Below the pieces are notes generated by a model. That model ran no database searches and was not told where the DNA came from. It saw nothing but the letters and a program-made list of their open reading frames with translations. Made by a program: the position numbers and the translations under genes. A DNA stretch of 64,000 bases, taken from positions 176,154,382 to 176,218,381 of the forward strand of contig JARDYH010000003.1 of assembly GCA_029215795.1 (NCBI GenBank). Direction: 5' to 3'. The stretch is from Anniella stebbinsi (Eukaryota > Chordata > Lepidosauria > Squamata > Anniellidae). The stretch's first letter is position 1; every line of letters begins with the position of its first letter. Shown here one piece after another: positions 1-11,806 of the stretch.

Positions 1-1163
1 ATTACAAGAATTCCAAATAAATTTATTCTGGACAAGTCCCAATCTTCAACCCACAAGCAACTTAAGCCTGCATATTTTGATATAAGATTATTCTGGTTAT
101 AGTCCAGAAACCAGTTAAACCAGAGCACTTGGTTTTAAGCCAAGTTTACACCCATTTACGTCAATGGAAGTAATTTGATTTAAATCTGGGCATTCCAGCA
201 TAATTGGCTTGTGAATCAGGTTGTTACTCATAGATGTCAGTAGGACAAAAGTACTTAAATCCAAGTATTGCAACTCAATGAAGTTTATTAGCTTGGCTAT
301 CCAGACCAATTGTATATTCATTTGTTTAAACTGAACAAAAACTTCAGATTTGAAATTTCTAGTCCTCTTTATTATGCAAAAAAAAAAATGAAGACTCTCC
401 TTGAAGTACGCTTGCATGAGCCAGACATCATCTTATTTTAAATATACATATATTTTTAAGATCAATCTAATTGCTATAAGGAGCAGGACTAATTCCTTTC
501 AGGCTCATTAATGCTGCTTGCTAATCATGGTTACACTCCTAAATTCTATATTATAGAATTATATTATAGATACTTTTGGTTGGATCTTTCTCCATTGGCT
601 TTTTGGTGGGGCCTAGTGCAGGAGACACCAGGCCACACCTACACTGGCTTTACATCGGTCATAACAATCCCATGTACTCACAACATAAAGCAAAATAGTA
701 CAGTAAAGAGAAAATATAGCAACACTGACAGATACCTCCTCAGCATCCATAGCAACTCCATCTTCAACTAATAATCAAAATGTGGCACACTAACAATGCT
801 CCCACATTACTCATGCAGGCCCGAAACGTAACAATCTAACTACAGCAACAACAGAACACTCCCTTAGTATCAAGGAAGTCAGGGCACACCCCTGTGATCA
901 AGAATATGCAAATGCTACTGTTGATGAATTGAGAGTTAATGTTTGGAAGAGGTAGGTATCCATACATGAATTGCCAAAAAAAAACCCAAAACACTTGTTA
1001 GCATAAAATTTGCATATGATCATTTTATTTATGATACAAATTTAGAAATTATTATAATTTAAATAGAAATACAGTACATCTCACTAAATTGTGGAAGATT
1101 GTGACCTGATAATCTTGGGGTCTTGTTCACTCCGCTCTCCAAATGCTGCTGAAAGGCAACTTA
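1..1163. other. Unassigned noncoding DNA
   Basis: AT-rich sequence with no convincing exon. The two open frames here (115-417 minus, 511-771 plus) have no recognisable motif, no splice context and ordinary chance length. No repeat family is recognised. Confidence 0.5.
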
Positions 1164-1537
1164 TAGGGGATGTTCACACACCACGCTTACCCACACTCAG
1201 TGGTTGAGTGTGGGTTGTTTTGAACTGTGTGTTTGTTGAACCATGGGTTATCACGTTGTCTGAATGCAGCATGTTTTCCACAGGGTGGGTTATTTTTCTC
1301 GAACAAGCCACCTGGAGAATCCATGGTCTGTTGTTGGTTTGTTCGGGGTGGTTAACTAGCCACACTACATAGTTAACAAGCCACCCTGGCTGTGTTCAGA
1401 CAACACGATAATCCATTCTGCAGTAAACATGCATTCAGACAACACGTTAACCCACAGTTCAACAAACAACATATGGTTCAAAACAACCCACACTCAACCA
1501 TTGATTGTAGGTTAATGTGTTGTGTGAACAGCCCCTA
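1164..1537. mobile_element. MITE with ~100-bp terminal inverted repeats
   Basis: The left arm (GGGGATGTTCACACACCACG, from 1166) is matched in inverted orientation by the right arm ending GTGTGAACAGCCCC at 1535. The arms stay similar for roughly 100 bp, including a shared GTGGGTTGTTTTGAAC block and GTTGTCTGAATGCA. A TA dinucleotide flanks each end (1164-1165 and 1536-1537), which could be a TA target duplication. There is no reading frame, so it is non-autonomous. The GTTCAGACAACAC-type terminus recurs in elements at 3.3, 12.0 and 56.0 kb, which makes this one member of a wider group. Superfamily is not assigned. Confidence 0.75.
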
Positions 1538-1750
1538 AGACTTAGATCTTCCTTCTGATGTTTCTTTATCTTTATGCCAGGTATGGATTGGATAGCCTTT
1601 TAAATAGAGGCTGCCTCCATAATATAGGACAGTCCTCTGTAAAAGAGGATACAAGGCCACCCTATCAGTAGGGGCCATCTGCCTCCTAGTGGAGTATATA
1701 GGAAAAACTAGCCCCTTATTATTCTTAAAATGGCTGACTGAGTTTCAACA

Positions 1751-2107
1751 TAGAGCGTCATCAGACGAGCATTTCATTGCACACTCACTACTGCCCACTT
1801 ACGGATGTTCTCTCGCCATTTAGACAGCATTATCCAGCTCCCAACACACCTCCCGCTCCTTTTTCCATCACAAAATAGACCCCTTTTAATCCGTCTTTTT
1901 TTAAAAAAAACCACGGAATGTGCCGCCATTTCCTGCTGTGTGCAGGAAAAGCAACGCGATATAAACAGCCTCTGAATGGGTCACGTGGTCATTGCTGCTT
2001 CCTCTTTCTCTCCCTGTGTAAAAAGGCCGTCGCTATTGTGGGACAGCAGCAGGAGGCCATAGCGACGGCAGGGAAACGTGAAAATCCACCCGTCTAATGA
2101 CGCTCAT
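1751..2107. mobile_element. Short TIR DNA element (MITE family A), full length
   Basis: The ends are inverted repeats: GAGCGTCATCAGACG at 1753 and its near-complement at the right end (…CGTCTAATGACGCTC, to 2104). The trinucleotide ATA flanks both sides and may be a 3-bp target duplication, as in PIF/Harbinger elements. The interior is CpG-containing and has an inner inverted repeat around GGCCGTCGCTATTG and CATAGCGACGGC. It has no ORF. A diverged second copy lies at about 42372-42645. The class label is inference. Confidence 0.65.
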
Positions 2108-2497
2108 AGTTAAACGTGTGGGGTCTTAGTTGTCTCAGATCCAATAATAAACTGTTTGGATTCCCTATAGAAGAAGCTGTGTCTGTCTTCTGGTGGAAAC
2201 TAGATGACACCTCTGAGTTTCTATTACAAAAATACCTCATAGAGGCAGGCAGCAGATAGAGAGTTAGTCAAGGTCAAATATAAGAGATAGTTTTAGTGCC
2301 CAATTAATATCAAAGAAAAATGAAAGATCAGGAAAGAACAGCAAATTTTACACAGGAGATCAGCACTATACCATTAAAATAATTTAAAAAACATAGTTAA
2401 AACTTCACACCAAAAGGTACAGAGGTAAATTTGTAAACAAAAAAATAAACCAATTTCAAAATTCACAATAATGTACACATGATAAAATTGTTCACAA

Positions 2498-2514
2498 TAA
2501 TAATAATAATAATA

Positions 2515-2547
<33 letters not shown>

Positions 2548-2680
2548 TATAACCCGCCTCTCCCTACGGATTGAGGCGGGGAACACAATGCAAATACAAG
2601 CATGACAAAAATTAAAAAATTTAAAAACAAGAGAAACACATCATTAAAACATTAAAACATTTTTAGGGAAACATTTTTCT
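2498..2680 (-). mobile_element. L2-type LINE, 3' end only
   Basis: On the minus strand this is a short 3' terminus: a hairpin CCCCGCCTC…GAGGCGGG (plus 2553-2581) followed by an A/T tail that has become (ATT/AAT)n at 2498-2547. The same hairpin-plus-tail is found at 42.0, 51.5 and 53.4 kb, where the last two are attached to L2-type coding sequence. It is severely 5' truncated. Confidence 0.7.
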
Positions 2681-2685
2681 CCCTC

Positions 2686-3000
2686 TCTCAAAATACTAGA
2701 ACCTGGAGTCATCCCCTGAATCAGATTGGTGGGATATTCAGGACAGATAAAAGGAACTATTTCTTCACACAGCACATAGTTAAACTATGGAACTCGCTGC
2801 CACAAGTTTTAGTGATGGCCATCAATTTGGATGGCTTTAAAAGAGGTTAGGTAAAATCCTGGAGGAGAAGGCTGGCAATGGTTACTAGTCCTGATGGCTA
2901 GTTGCTACCTCCAGTAGCAGGCAGTAAGCCTATGTACACCAGTTGCTGGGGAATATGGGTGGGATGGAGCTATTACACTCAGGTCCTCCTTGTAAAAAAA
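2686..3000 (+). mobile_element. CR1/L3-type LINE 3' fragment
   Basis: The plus strand encodes the decayed tail of a non-LTR retrotransposon ORF (FFTQHIVKLWNSLPQ-like reading from ~2760), then the segment GATGGCTTTAAAAGAGG and GGCTACTAGTCCTGATGG-like sequence. A clearly homologous copy lies at 48770-49000. The 3' octamer tail is absent here and the copy ends near CCTCCTTGT. Assignment to CR1/L3 is from resemblance and the tail of the 48.8 kb copy. Confidence 0.55.
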
Positions 3001-3229
3001 TCTCCACATGAGATTGTAAAATGGCCAGGTAGGTGAAGGGGAAAACACAGACAAAAGCAGACAAAGGTGAAATGAGGAACTATTAGTGAAAATGTGTGAT
3101 TAGGGCACACAAACAAACAACCAGTTAAAAAACACAATAAAAAAAATGAAAGATTATCATGATAAAGGTGGAAGAGGATCCAAAATCAGCACAATGGCCA
3201 AGATGGGAGGTACTGGTACATTTATGCAT

Positions 3230-3650
3230 TCCATGTTCATCCTGCTCTTCATCTCTCTTTTATTGACCCCATTCAGACGACACACTAATCCATGTGGGGG
3301 TTAAGCATTTTGAGTTTAACATTATGGTTTAGAGTGTCGCGTAAACCATGACTTGACATGTCATGTGAACCATTCCTAATCATGGTGGCTACATAACCGC
3401 AGGTTAAACATGCTCAGTACCCTTTTGCTGCAAAAGGGTTAGTGGCTTAACCATGGCTTAGTGTATTGTCTGAACAGGCCCATTGTCACAACGGCCTTGT
3501 GAGGTATATTAGGCTGAGAGAGAGTTACCAGTCCAAGATTTCTTAGAGAGATTCATAGCTGTGGGGATGTGAAGTTAAATCTTCCCAGTCCACATCACAC
3601 ACTCTATATCCACTGAATCACACTGGTTTCTCTGGGGACTGTACCTATAT
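3230..3650 (+). mobile_element. MIR-like SINE interrupted by a MITE
   Basis: The sequence from 3482 (CACAACGGCCTTGTGAGG, GGCTGAGAGAGAGTTACC, CAGTCCAAGATTTC) is the second half of a MIR-like SINE whose usual form has CCTCACAACA…CTGTGAGGTAGG…CTGGCCCAAGGTCAC. The preceding part of the same element (CTCTCTTTTATTG) lies left of 3267, separated by the MITE at 3267-3481. A second MIR-like copy surrounds the L1 at 44.2-46.6 kb. Confidence 0.55.
3267..3481. mobile_element. MITE of the GTTCAGACAACAC group inserted in a SINE
   Basis: The left end CCATTCAGACGACACACTAA and the right end TTAGTGTATTGTCTGAACAGG are inverted repeats. The interior shares TAACCATGG, CTACATAACC and GCAAAAGGGTTAGTGGC with the element at 12042-12357 in opposite orientation. 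ATTG occurs on both sides (3262-3265 and 3482-3485) and may be a short target duplication. No ORF. Confidence 0.65.
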
Positions 3651-3810
3651 TATGATGTACAGCTTTTGTATTTAAAGGAACCAGCAATAGCAAATCAAAG
3701 GAGGACATGGAATGAATTGTGGACTGCACCAGCTAGAGGTAGATGTTAGAACAAATCAGGCAAAAATTGACTGGTGCAAAATACTTCAACTCATTCCAGA
3801 TTTCTCAATA

Positions 3811-3838
3811 TATTCTCTCTCTCTCTCTCTCTCTCTCG
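3811..3838. repeat. (CT)n microsatellite
   Basis: A near-pure CT run followed by an oligo-C/T stretch. Confidence 0.95.
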
Positions 3839-4080
3839 TCCCCCCCCCTTTCAAATAATTTGAATAGTGCTGAATCAGCACATCTGATTTCCAAAGAAAC
3901 CCTTGTAACAATGCAGCCTGTATTTGCAATGTTGGGGCTTGTCCTACGAGAGCAAAGACACCTTTTGTGTTGCCCAGATGCTGCTGTGAAAAGCAGTAGC
4001 AAAATTCCCACTTGCTTTAATGTGGCAGGGCTGCATCCTAAAGCAGGGTGTTCTTCTGGGCTGAAAAGCAGCAGCAGCAC

Positions 4081-4081
<1 letters not shown>

Positions 4082-4128
<47 letters not shown>

Positions 4129-4147
4129 AACACACACACGCACACAC
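4082..4147. repeat. Compound (CT)n(CA)n microsatellite
   Basis: A CTCT run switches to CACA with few interruptions. It generates spurious open frames on both strands between 3743 and 4210. Confidence 0.95.
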
Positions 4148-4209
4148 TGTCTATTTGGTTATCACCTTGTAGGCAGCAGCACATACCTTTACAAAAACCC
4201 TGAAGAGTA

Positions 4210-5373
4210 ATTATTGACTTTCCTTCTGTTCCACCATCCCTTTCCTGTTGCTACCCTTAGATGCCCTTGGGAGATGGTACTAATGAAATGACCTGCTGCC
4301 ACCAATATCTGTCTCTTTAGGATTATGAAATTGAGCTGTTCAAGTGGATAAAGTACAGAATTAGAAATGGTACATCACCTGCACATTCTAGCTACGTGCT
4401 TCCTTTAGATTTGGCTGGTGACACACCTGTTTTGAACAAACATACTTGCCCATTGCTCCTCCTTAGGAAAGAATCTCTTGCTGTTAATTATGTTTTTCCA
4501 GTAATTCAAGAAGTGACCCATCAATCTTCTCCCTCTCCCCAATCAAAGCATATTAAGGAAGCAATTATCCTGTATTTGGACGAGAATTATTTCCCTTCCT
4601 TCCTTCCTTTTGCACCCGCCCTCCTCCTTCCCTGCTGGTTTGACAATAAAAGAAGCAACAGGTGGGAGACTGTCACCTAATTTTTGGATCTCATTCTGCA
4701 GGTGGAGGGTGTAAGCTTTAGAAAGTCATATATTCTAGTCTTCTCTGCTGAAGAGTATTGCAATACTCAAAAGCCTGCACACACTCGCCAGTTGGAGCCA
4801 AGCCAATTGAAGGTGTAAACATGCCTCTCTTGCTTTCAGGGCTGGCATGAGCAAGCGAATGCAGTACTGATGTCTGAACAATTCTGACTCAATTGGATGA
4901 CCACTGATTCAAGCGTCCCTTGAGAAATTAACTCAGTGCAATAAGCAGAAGAATCCTCTAAAAGGCCTGCCTCTTTCTTCTGCATGCTGCAGCTCTGGTA
5001 TAAGTGCTAATGTTCTATGCACAAGTGATACTGCTAAACAATAAAAGATGTAGGCATGTGATCAAACCAGGTCCACATTCCTATACATTTATGAAAAGGG
5101 CTGTGTAGGTGTACGTGTGTTGCCTGACACAATATGGTACAGCCCATCCTTTGGGAGTGGTTGCTATCAGTGCCTGTGACATACTTTCCTCCAACTGCGG
5201 TCTGTTAAGAACTGTGGACCACAGATGATATCAGCTTCTTCCTGCTACCCAGCAGGATCAGCAAATGGAGGTGGGGTATGGGGGAGAACTAACTGGCTTA
5301 GATACCTTGATACACTGCCACAAGGGCTCCATCAATGAGCACTGTATCCCCAGGGTGGAGTGAGGGGATGTCA
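4210..5373. other. Unassigned noncoding DNA
   Basis: No exon, TIR element or LINE/SINE is recognised. The open frame at 4396-4680 has no family features. It ends at a small TTCC-rich tract (4594-4612). Confidence 0.45.
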
Positions 5374-5562
5374 ATATAGGAAACGGCCTTTTAGTGAGTA
5401 GACCCTTGGTTCATTTAGCCCAGTATTGTTGACACTGACTGGCAGCAATGGCTTTCCAGGGTTCCAGACAGAATTTTTACCTGCCCTACCTGGAGATGCT
5501 GGGGATTAAACCTGGGACCTTCTGCATGGGCTCTGTCACTGAACTATGGGCTCTCCTGTGCC
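5374..5562 (-). mobile_element. tRNA-derived SINE
   Basis: Read on the minus strand the element starts with a tRNA-like head. An A-box-like TAGTTCAGTGA (plus 5537-5547) is followed by a B-box-like GGTTTAATCCC (plus 5502-5512). The tRNA-unrelated body reads toward 5374 (GACACTGACTGGCAGCAATGG and TTCATTTAGCCCAGTATTG on the plus strand). The spacing between boxes fits an RNA polymerase III internal promoter. The closest tRNA type appears Ala-like, from memory of this common squamate repeat rather than a search. The copy is diverged and probably inactive. Confidence 0.75.
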
Positions 5563-6710
5563 GGATGTGCCGGATCTAAAAGCTATGAAGAGCATCTACA
5601 CTAAGGAAAGAGGCTGCAAGATGGGATAATTACCTAATGCTATAAATGGCTTCCTGCTTGGGCAAAGACTTTCCTAAGTAACAACACCCTTCTGGGCTCT
5701 GGTGTTTTTCAGCCTGGCTTCATCCCTTGACTCAGATGCCTCGGACAACTCCTGGCTCCAGTTCCCTGGCTTCTCTCTGTCTACACCCTACAGCTCAGTC
5801 CTGATATTTAGCATTGGCAGCACATTGGAGGGGCAAAGAAGTTGGACAAAGGTGAAAGCAGGCTGTACATGTGAACAGGAATCTTGATGTGCTAGAGTTC
5901 TCAGTCATGAGTATACATCTGGTGTACTTGCCTATTGTTAGCTTTAGCCAAATGCTAGAGGCTGGGGCAGGGACAGCTGGCACTATCCCAATCCTCCACA
6001 TGTTCACTGGAAGTGTGAATATGATGATGGTTCTAAGAAGACTGGTGCGGAACAATTCATAGGATGGCTTACGCAGAGACTTGGAGATGATGTTCTAGTA
6101 TTGCCATTGCCCCAAGCTACAGACATCAACTTTTTGTCATCTCTGGTCAAAAAGGTTGTACATGTTTTCACACCCAAAACTAGACCCTAGAAATGACAAT
6201 AGCAGTGGTGCAATAGGCAAGCATGTCTTTTTGTGTAAATATTGTATGCACCTACTGGATAGTGTTCATGATTATTAGAACTGGTTCTAAAACTTTTTAT
6301 AGCTTGCTTTTTCAGACTGTAAAAAGATGTGCTCATATCCATATTTACCCTGACATAGCCCTTTATTTAACATGTTTGCCCTCACTTAGCCCTTTATTTA
6401 ACAAAGAGCCACATTTTTGTGGTTTGAAATTGACTAGACCAGAGGCTGCTTGCTTTGACTTAGTAAATAAATACCATTGCCTTACTGATTTATATGAGAA
6501 ATGGTTGCAATTAGGAGCATGCTGTCTACAGATGCACTGGTCTTGTTTTTGTATTTCTCTCTGCAGTCCTGATGGGAAGACACTTAATTTTTAAATTAAA
6601 GTTTTGCCCCTCAGGTTTGTAGTTAAATGGGTAATTTCTCCCGTTTCACTGCCTTGGTATTAGGATTTGGGATCATACTTCAGAAGACAAGCATATCAGA
6701 CACACATTAA
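5563..6710. other. Unassigned noncoding DNA
   Basis: Contains a 123-codon open frame at 6223-6594, but its composition is not protein-like and it shows no domain, signal or splice context. I treat it as chance. Confidence 0.4.
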
Positions 6711-6711
6711 C

Positions 6712-6830
6712 CCAGCCTTCTTCAATCTAGTGCATTTCAGATACTTTGGACTACAACTCCCAGTATTCCTAAATATTGGCCAAGCAGCATCGTATAGATG
6801 GGGGCCCTGGCTGGAGCTGGCTGTAAAATG
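6712..6830. mobile_element. hAT-type hairpin MITE, decayed
   Basis: It carries CTTCAATCTAGTGCATTTC, then ACTTTGGACTACAACTCCC followed by GGCCAAGCAGCAT. This is the left arm of the palindromic repeat that is better preserved at 24436-24561 and 63383-63500. The right arm is largely lost. Confidence 0.55.
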
Positions 6831-8415
6831 TCTCTAAAAGAGGTTTTAATAAGGTGTTCTAACAGGAATTCTAAAAAGGTTTCTTAATAGCCACTTTCTC
6901 ACTATTTATTTATAGGTTAAGGCTACATTCCTACACACTTGCCAATTGAACTCAATAGGCTTCAATGTATAGGATTCCACTGGAGGATGTTCAAAATATT
7001 TGTTTGTTGCTAGAAGCTAGGGCCAATAGAAAAGAATCACTTTCTATCATGTGTATTATGTGACATTGCTTATAAGCAGGGCCAGTGTAAAAGATAAGCA
7101 TGGTTGGGCACCTGGTGAGGGCCCACACCCCAGTATGGTCTCACTGACAAGGCTCCCCCCTGAAGTTGCTCCTCTTGACCAATGCAACTGGCTTGTTCAC
7201 TTGCCTCTCACTCTGGTCCAAACAACAGTAGTGGTGAGAAGGAACAGTAAATGCCTCTGCCTTCTTATTCATTGGCCCTCAGCCTGTCAAGCAAGCAAGT
7301 GGTAGCAATGATGGGAAAGAAGATGAACACTAATAACAGCTAGTAACAATCATGGTGAGCTGAGACACTCAATAAAGAAGGGGCCCCATGAGAATGTCTT
7401 GCGTTCAAAAACCTGGAGGTGGCACTGTTTATAATGTGCTCAGATTCAGCTAAAATACAGTCCATGCTACTTGCTCTTTCTCTTGTAGCAAAAGTTTATT
7501 TCCCTAGAACATCAGGCCACTTTCTCAGATCACAATTGAAGTTCTGATTGGTTTTTGGTAAGTGAGATATGGATATCTCTACCAAAGACTGAACTGCTCA
7601 TGCTCTTCTAAAATTGGATCATGGTATTTCTATCCCTAAGCAAGAAGTAAAATAAACTTCCAGCATATGTGGCAGACCTCTTAAGAGTATTTTGTACTTA
7701 ACTGTGTTGTACATACACTATTTGTTAGATACATGTTTCTTTCAACACGTATGCTAAAAATAGGTTACATCCACTGTTCTATCATAAGTTTGCCAGAAGA
7801 GACATGGCTGGTATCAGGATCCATCAATAGGGATATCTGTGGCAGAATCCCAAGAAAATTCAGCTTCGCATTCCAGGTAGCTCTGCTGCATTGTCCACTA
7901 CAGTGTACGTGCACAAATGGAACAGAACAAATACATGTGGAATAAATGTAATGGTTTGGAAAAGCTTCCATGTTTCATTATTCAGTCATTAAAAGTCCAT
8001 GGTTGTCAATCGTAATGGATAAGAAATCTCTGAAATGGCATCTCTTTCATGCTATTTTGCAGGGGGTTATAATTTGCAGCGCTAAGGGCTTTTGATAGGA
8101 GCAGTTCAGCTAAAAGGAAGTTACTAATCCAAGATACACATCCAGTTACCTGGAGCCAATATACATAACCCTTTTAGCAAGGCACCTCAACTTGTTTCAT
8201 ATTTGCTTGTTTTGTTTGTTTGTTGAATTTTAAGAGAATCACCTGGACTGTATCTTGGTTTTGATTCAGGCAAACCCAGGACACATTTCGGTACTGTGCT
8301 CTGCCAATTCAATATTTCCAGTAATTGTCTGCAGCAACCTTCTAATTCTAGTTTTCAAGAACTTTCTTAAATAATCTGTCAAATGGACCAATTTGAGTTC
8401 TCTTCTCTCCCCCCT
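6831..8415. other. Unassigned noncoding DNA
   Basis: No gene seen. A small fragment at 6925-6985 (CACACTTGCCAATTGAACTC, CAATGTATAGGATTCC) resembles the dispersed AAGTAAGT-type repeat found at 58.8 and 61.2 kb. The possible acceptor/donor pair at 7490-7560 encloses stops in all frames. Confidence 0.4.
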
Positions 8416-8419
8416 CTCT

Positions 8420-8423
<4 letters not shown>

Positions 8424-8450
<27 letters not shown>
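8424..8450. repeat. (CA)n microsatellite
   Basis: An uninterrupted CA run of about 13 units followed by TTTATATATA. Confidence 0.95.
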
Positions 8451-9286
8451 TTTATATATAGCGTAAGATAATGAAGAAAATGATCAACTTGTTTTCCTTG
8501 TGGCCCAAGGAGATTGCACTAACCTGTACCTCTGGCAGTGAATGATGAGTGTAGGTGAATTCAAACATATTTTCTGTATCTATCAGCTGCAACTATCTTT
8601 TATCTCATCCTTGCCCCCTTCTTTCTGAGCACAAAGAGCCCACAATTTCAAGGGTAATGATTCCTGCTATTGAATGCTCAGGAAATGAAATATCTTTAAG
8701 AGCCACCAATGTTTATGCCAATAATATTTGATTAGGCCTAATTGGTGCAATGATTACCAAATAGCTCACTAAAGAAGAAAACCATCGGAAATGTGTTTCG
8801 GGGCCCATTTTCTCATTTGGAAGTTGCCCTTCTCTTTGTCTGCAGCAGGGCATGTGTTCCTACCCCAAAAAATATCACTAACTGGTGTTCGTGAGCAGTA
8901 GAAACACGTATACCATGGTGCTTGTGTAAAGGGAAAGACCTTACTGTCAGTTGCTTAGGGCAGCATGAGTGATGCCTTTTACTAACATGTCATCCTATAT
9001 TACTTCCTTGTGATAAGCACAGCCCTGTAGACTCAGTATGTTATCTCTGTTGTTTATTTAGAAAGCCATAATGTGCCTTTCAGTGCTTCGTGCCCTCAAG
9101 ATGGTGTACAGTATGCAGCCCACTTCAAAAACAGAGAGAACTACCTAAGAAAAGAATAATTAAGGTCTTAATATTTTATTATTACATTTCATTTTGCAGG
9201 TGTACATCTCAATCCATATTTATACAACAAAAAGGCAAATAATGATTATACAATCCTATGGTCTTTAAATATTTGTCCACCTCAGA

Positions 9287-9288
<2 letters not shown>

Positions 9289-9316
<28 letters not shown>
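9289..9316. repeat. (CA)n microsatellite
   Basis: Near-perfect CA run of about 13 units. Confidence 0.95.
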
Positions 9317-9320
<4 letters not shown>

Positions 9321-9479
9321 CCCATCATTATCATAGTCCAAAAATTTGTTCCATTGGAATATTATATCTTTGTTTTTGTGCCAACATTAACTCTACTGAA
9401 GTTACATTGAAAGTTTGTTTAGGGCAGGGGAGTTAGTCTGCTTTCTCAAACCTATCTCTGTATGAAACTGTCCAGGTAT

Positions 9480-9813
9480 TAAGATCTGAAGGAGACACAT
9501 TTTTGAGGGGGCCATTACTGGAGAGTCCAGTTTGTTGGCCGTGCATGAAAGGGGTCTCTCCTGTGTTGCCCCCAAATTATGGAATGCCTTCTCTCAAGAA
9601 CTATGATTGGGCCCCATTTGCTTGGTCCTTAGAAAGAGTATAAATACACATCTTTTCAATTTAGACTTTTAAAATGTTTCAATATTTCCTTATTGTTTTA
9701 ATGTTCTTGTTTTTATTGTTTAAGATTTTATTTTTTACCTTGTTGAACACTGCCTTCGTGGCTTGCTCACGGATAAAGCAGGTTTATAAATGTTAATAAT
9801 AAACAAATAAGCC
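9480..9813 (+). mobile_element. LINE 3' end (L2-like), degraded
   Basis: A short decayed coding tail (CCCAAATTATGGAATGCC, read as a PKLWNA-type motif) is followed by a T-rich 3' UTR, a GCTTGCTCACGGATAAAGC remnant and the terminal ATAAATGTTAATAATAAACA. This layout is typical of old L2-like insertions. A 120-codon open frame at 9828-10190 starts just outside the element and is not recognised. Confidence 0.5.
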
Positions 9814-10208
9814 AAATATAACTGGAAATGTTTGCCATTTCAGCAGTATCCCATAATTTGTATGTTCATTCTTTCCCCACATCTCACTCCCTTGCACCAT
9901 CTGAATTCAGACTCCTTTGCTATGGTCTGAAGATGCTGGAGAACTTATGTGCCAGTTCTGATTTCAGTAGAGATCATAAAGAAATCAGGGAAGAGGCTAC
10001 ACTAGAGCCTATTTTGTTTCCAAGATTTCGCTTTGTCTCATCTCCGCATTCATCTCTCACATTTTCCTCATCTTCTTTTTCTGAAAAGCCTATGAACCTT
10101 TGTTTGGCCTATTCAGAAGGCCTCTCCATATTTAGCAAAAATCCTGCAGCCTTACTGGGGCTTTGTCTTCTGGAGTCTTTGCAGGTTTAACAATACATGC
10201 ACTTCCCT

Positions 10209-10219
10209 CCCCCCCCCCC
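10209..10219. repeat. Poly-C tract
   Basis: Run of about eleven C, one of six long C/G homopolymers in the window. Confidence 0.9.
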
Positions 10220-10313
10220 TTGTTTTTACTGCTTCCTTCCATATGCTTCATTTATACTTGTCAGCAGATGATGATGCCTTATTGCACAAATTAAATTTAT
10301 TACAGCATTTTCA

Positions 10314-10447
10314 GGTTTTTAGAAAATGGCGGATTCCTGCTTAAAAATAGTGGGAGAGGCATCGGAGGTTGATGATGCCATGAAAAGGACCCACAAACCT
10401 CCATGAGTTAATCACAAATGTGCAATAAATTGTTCGTGTAGAGAAGC
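10314..10447 (+). mobile_element. MITE family B, right half
   Basis: It shares GGACCCACAAACCTCCATGAG, CAATAAATTG and a TGTAGAGAAGC terminus with copies at 41.4, 47.1, 52.0, 55.9 and 60.9 kb. Only the right-hand part is retained. Confidence 0.6.
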
Positions 10448-10449
10448 TC

Positions 10450-11805
10450 AAAGGCTCCTTGGATTTAACAACAATCCCTGGTGTAACCTATGTTTATATA
10501 GAAGGTTCCATCACCTATTGGAACTGTCATAGCCCTTACATCTCTGGGGAGCTTGACTATTATTGTTTTCCCTGATGCCTTTGAGAAGACTCAAAGGCAT
10601 GTGGAGTTGAAGTTTTTCCTGTTTGCTGCCATTCAGTGCAAGAAGGGATGGAAGTGGTTGAAATCCCCCTTTACTGAACAAAGAGGCCTTCAAGAATGAG
10701 GAATGCAACTTCTGGTGCAACAGGCAATAGGGCTAGTACTGTAAACACTGCATCACAATATTGATGTGTGGGGGGAAATGAATCAAGCACAGCTCATATG
10801 AAATTTAGATTGGCCTAGGGCGACCTAGGGAATTTTTAAATGCATCATGGTAATGGAGTTTCGATTAATTTTATGCATAATACACCATTTTTGCCTTAAA
10901 TTTAATCAGGAGGTTAAAATTAATGTGCCAGATGGGAAATGGATGATTTTAATCATTAAACTGGCTACTATGGAGAGAGTACTGCTCCACCAAAATAGTT
11001 GTACATTTACATCTAGAAGTGGCTTAGATCCATCATTTTGCAGGGGAACAAGGGTACACCCTTATGAGCACTTACACTGAATTCTATGGGTATCTGCTGA
11101 GCAAATTCAAGCTGAATTTTGGCATTAAGATCAACATAATTTATATATAATTTGTGCTTTGCCAAGTGAAAGTGATATACCTTCTTGGTTCTCAGTTCTT
11201 AATCTACTTTGATATTGTAGTATTATTCTTTAATATATCTGCAGGCTGGGATAGTAAATCCTTCCAGAACCTTCTGAAACAATTACTAGAGAATAGCATC
11301 CCTCGTCCTGAGGCTTAATAATTAATTTTATTGTCCCATAAATGTAAATTCTGTTAACAATAATTGCACATGTCTTCTGCTTTTCTTAATATTGGTTAAC
11401 TTTGAACTTGACACTTTGTTCCTTTCTTTAGATTAATGCTTTACCTAGATTTTACATGTGGACAATAGCTATTCAATATAAATAGAGAAAATAAGCTTTA
11501 AATGTGTTCACTTGCTCCTTTTTCATATTGAAAGCATCACCTAACTCTACATCTTTCTAAGTGAGAGAGAAAACTGTCATTTTTATACTTGTAGTTAGTG
11601 GAACTTGAAAATTAGTTCCATTTAGATCTAGTCTATTTTCAGCCTGTGAGAAATTGAACATTACTTCAGAGACCTGTAGGGTGTTAAAATGCTATTAAAA
11701 TTGGATATTGGAACCTTTGCTCTTCGGTTGCTTTTCCAGACCCATCTCTAAGGATACACAAAGTGCATTAAGTTCTTCAGAGGAAAGGACCCTCCAGTTA
11801 TTTCC
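10450..11805. other. Unassigned noncoding DNA
   Basis: AT-rich, no gene and no recognised repeat. Confidence 0.45.
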
Positions 11806-11806
11806 C

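Noticed and set aside
3743..4210. 155-codon plus frame and overlapping minus frames
   Set aside because: They run through CT and CA microsatellites and encode Ser-Leu or Arg-Glu repeats.
6223..6594. 123-codon plus frame
   Set aside because: No motif, no splice or start context, and composition like translated noncoding DNA.
7490..7560. Acceptor and donor pair resembling an exon
   Set aside because: All three frames contain a stop between the sites.
9828..10190. 120-codon plus frame
   Set aside because: Starts beside a LINE tail and shows no recognisable domain. I could not support it as an exon.
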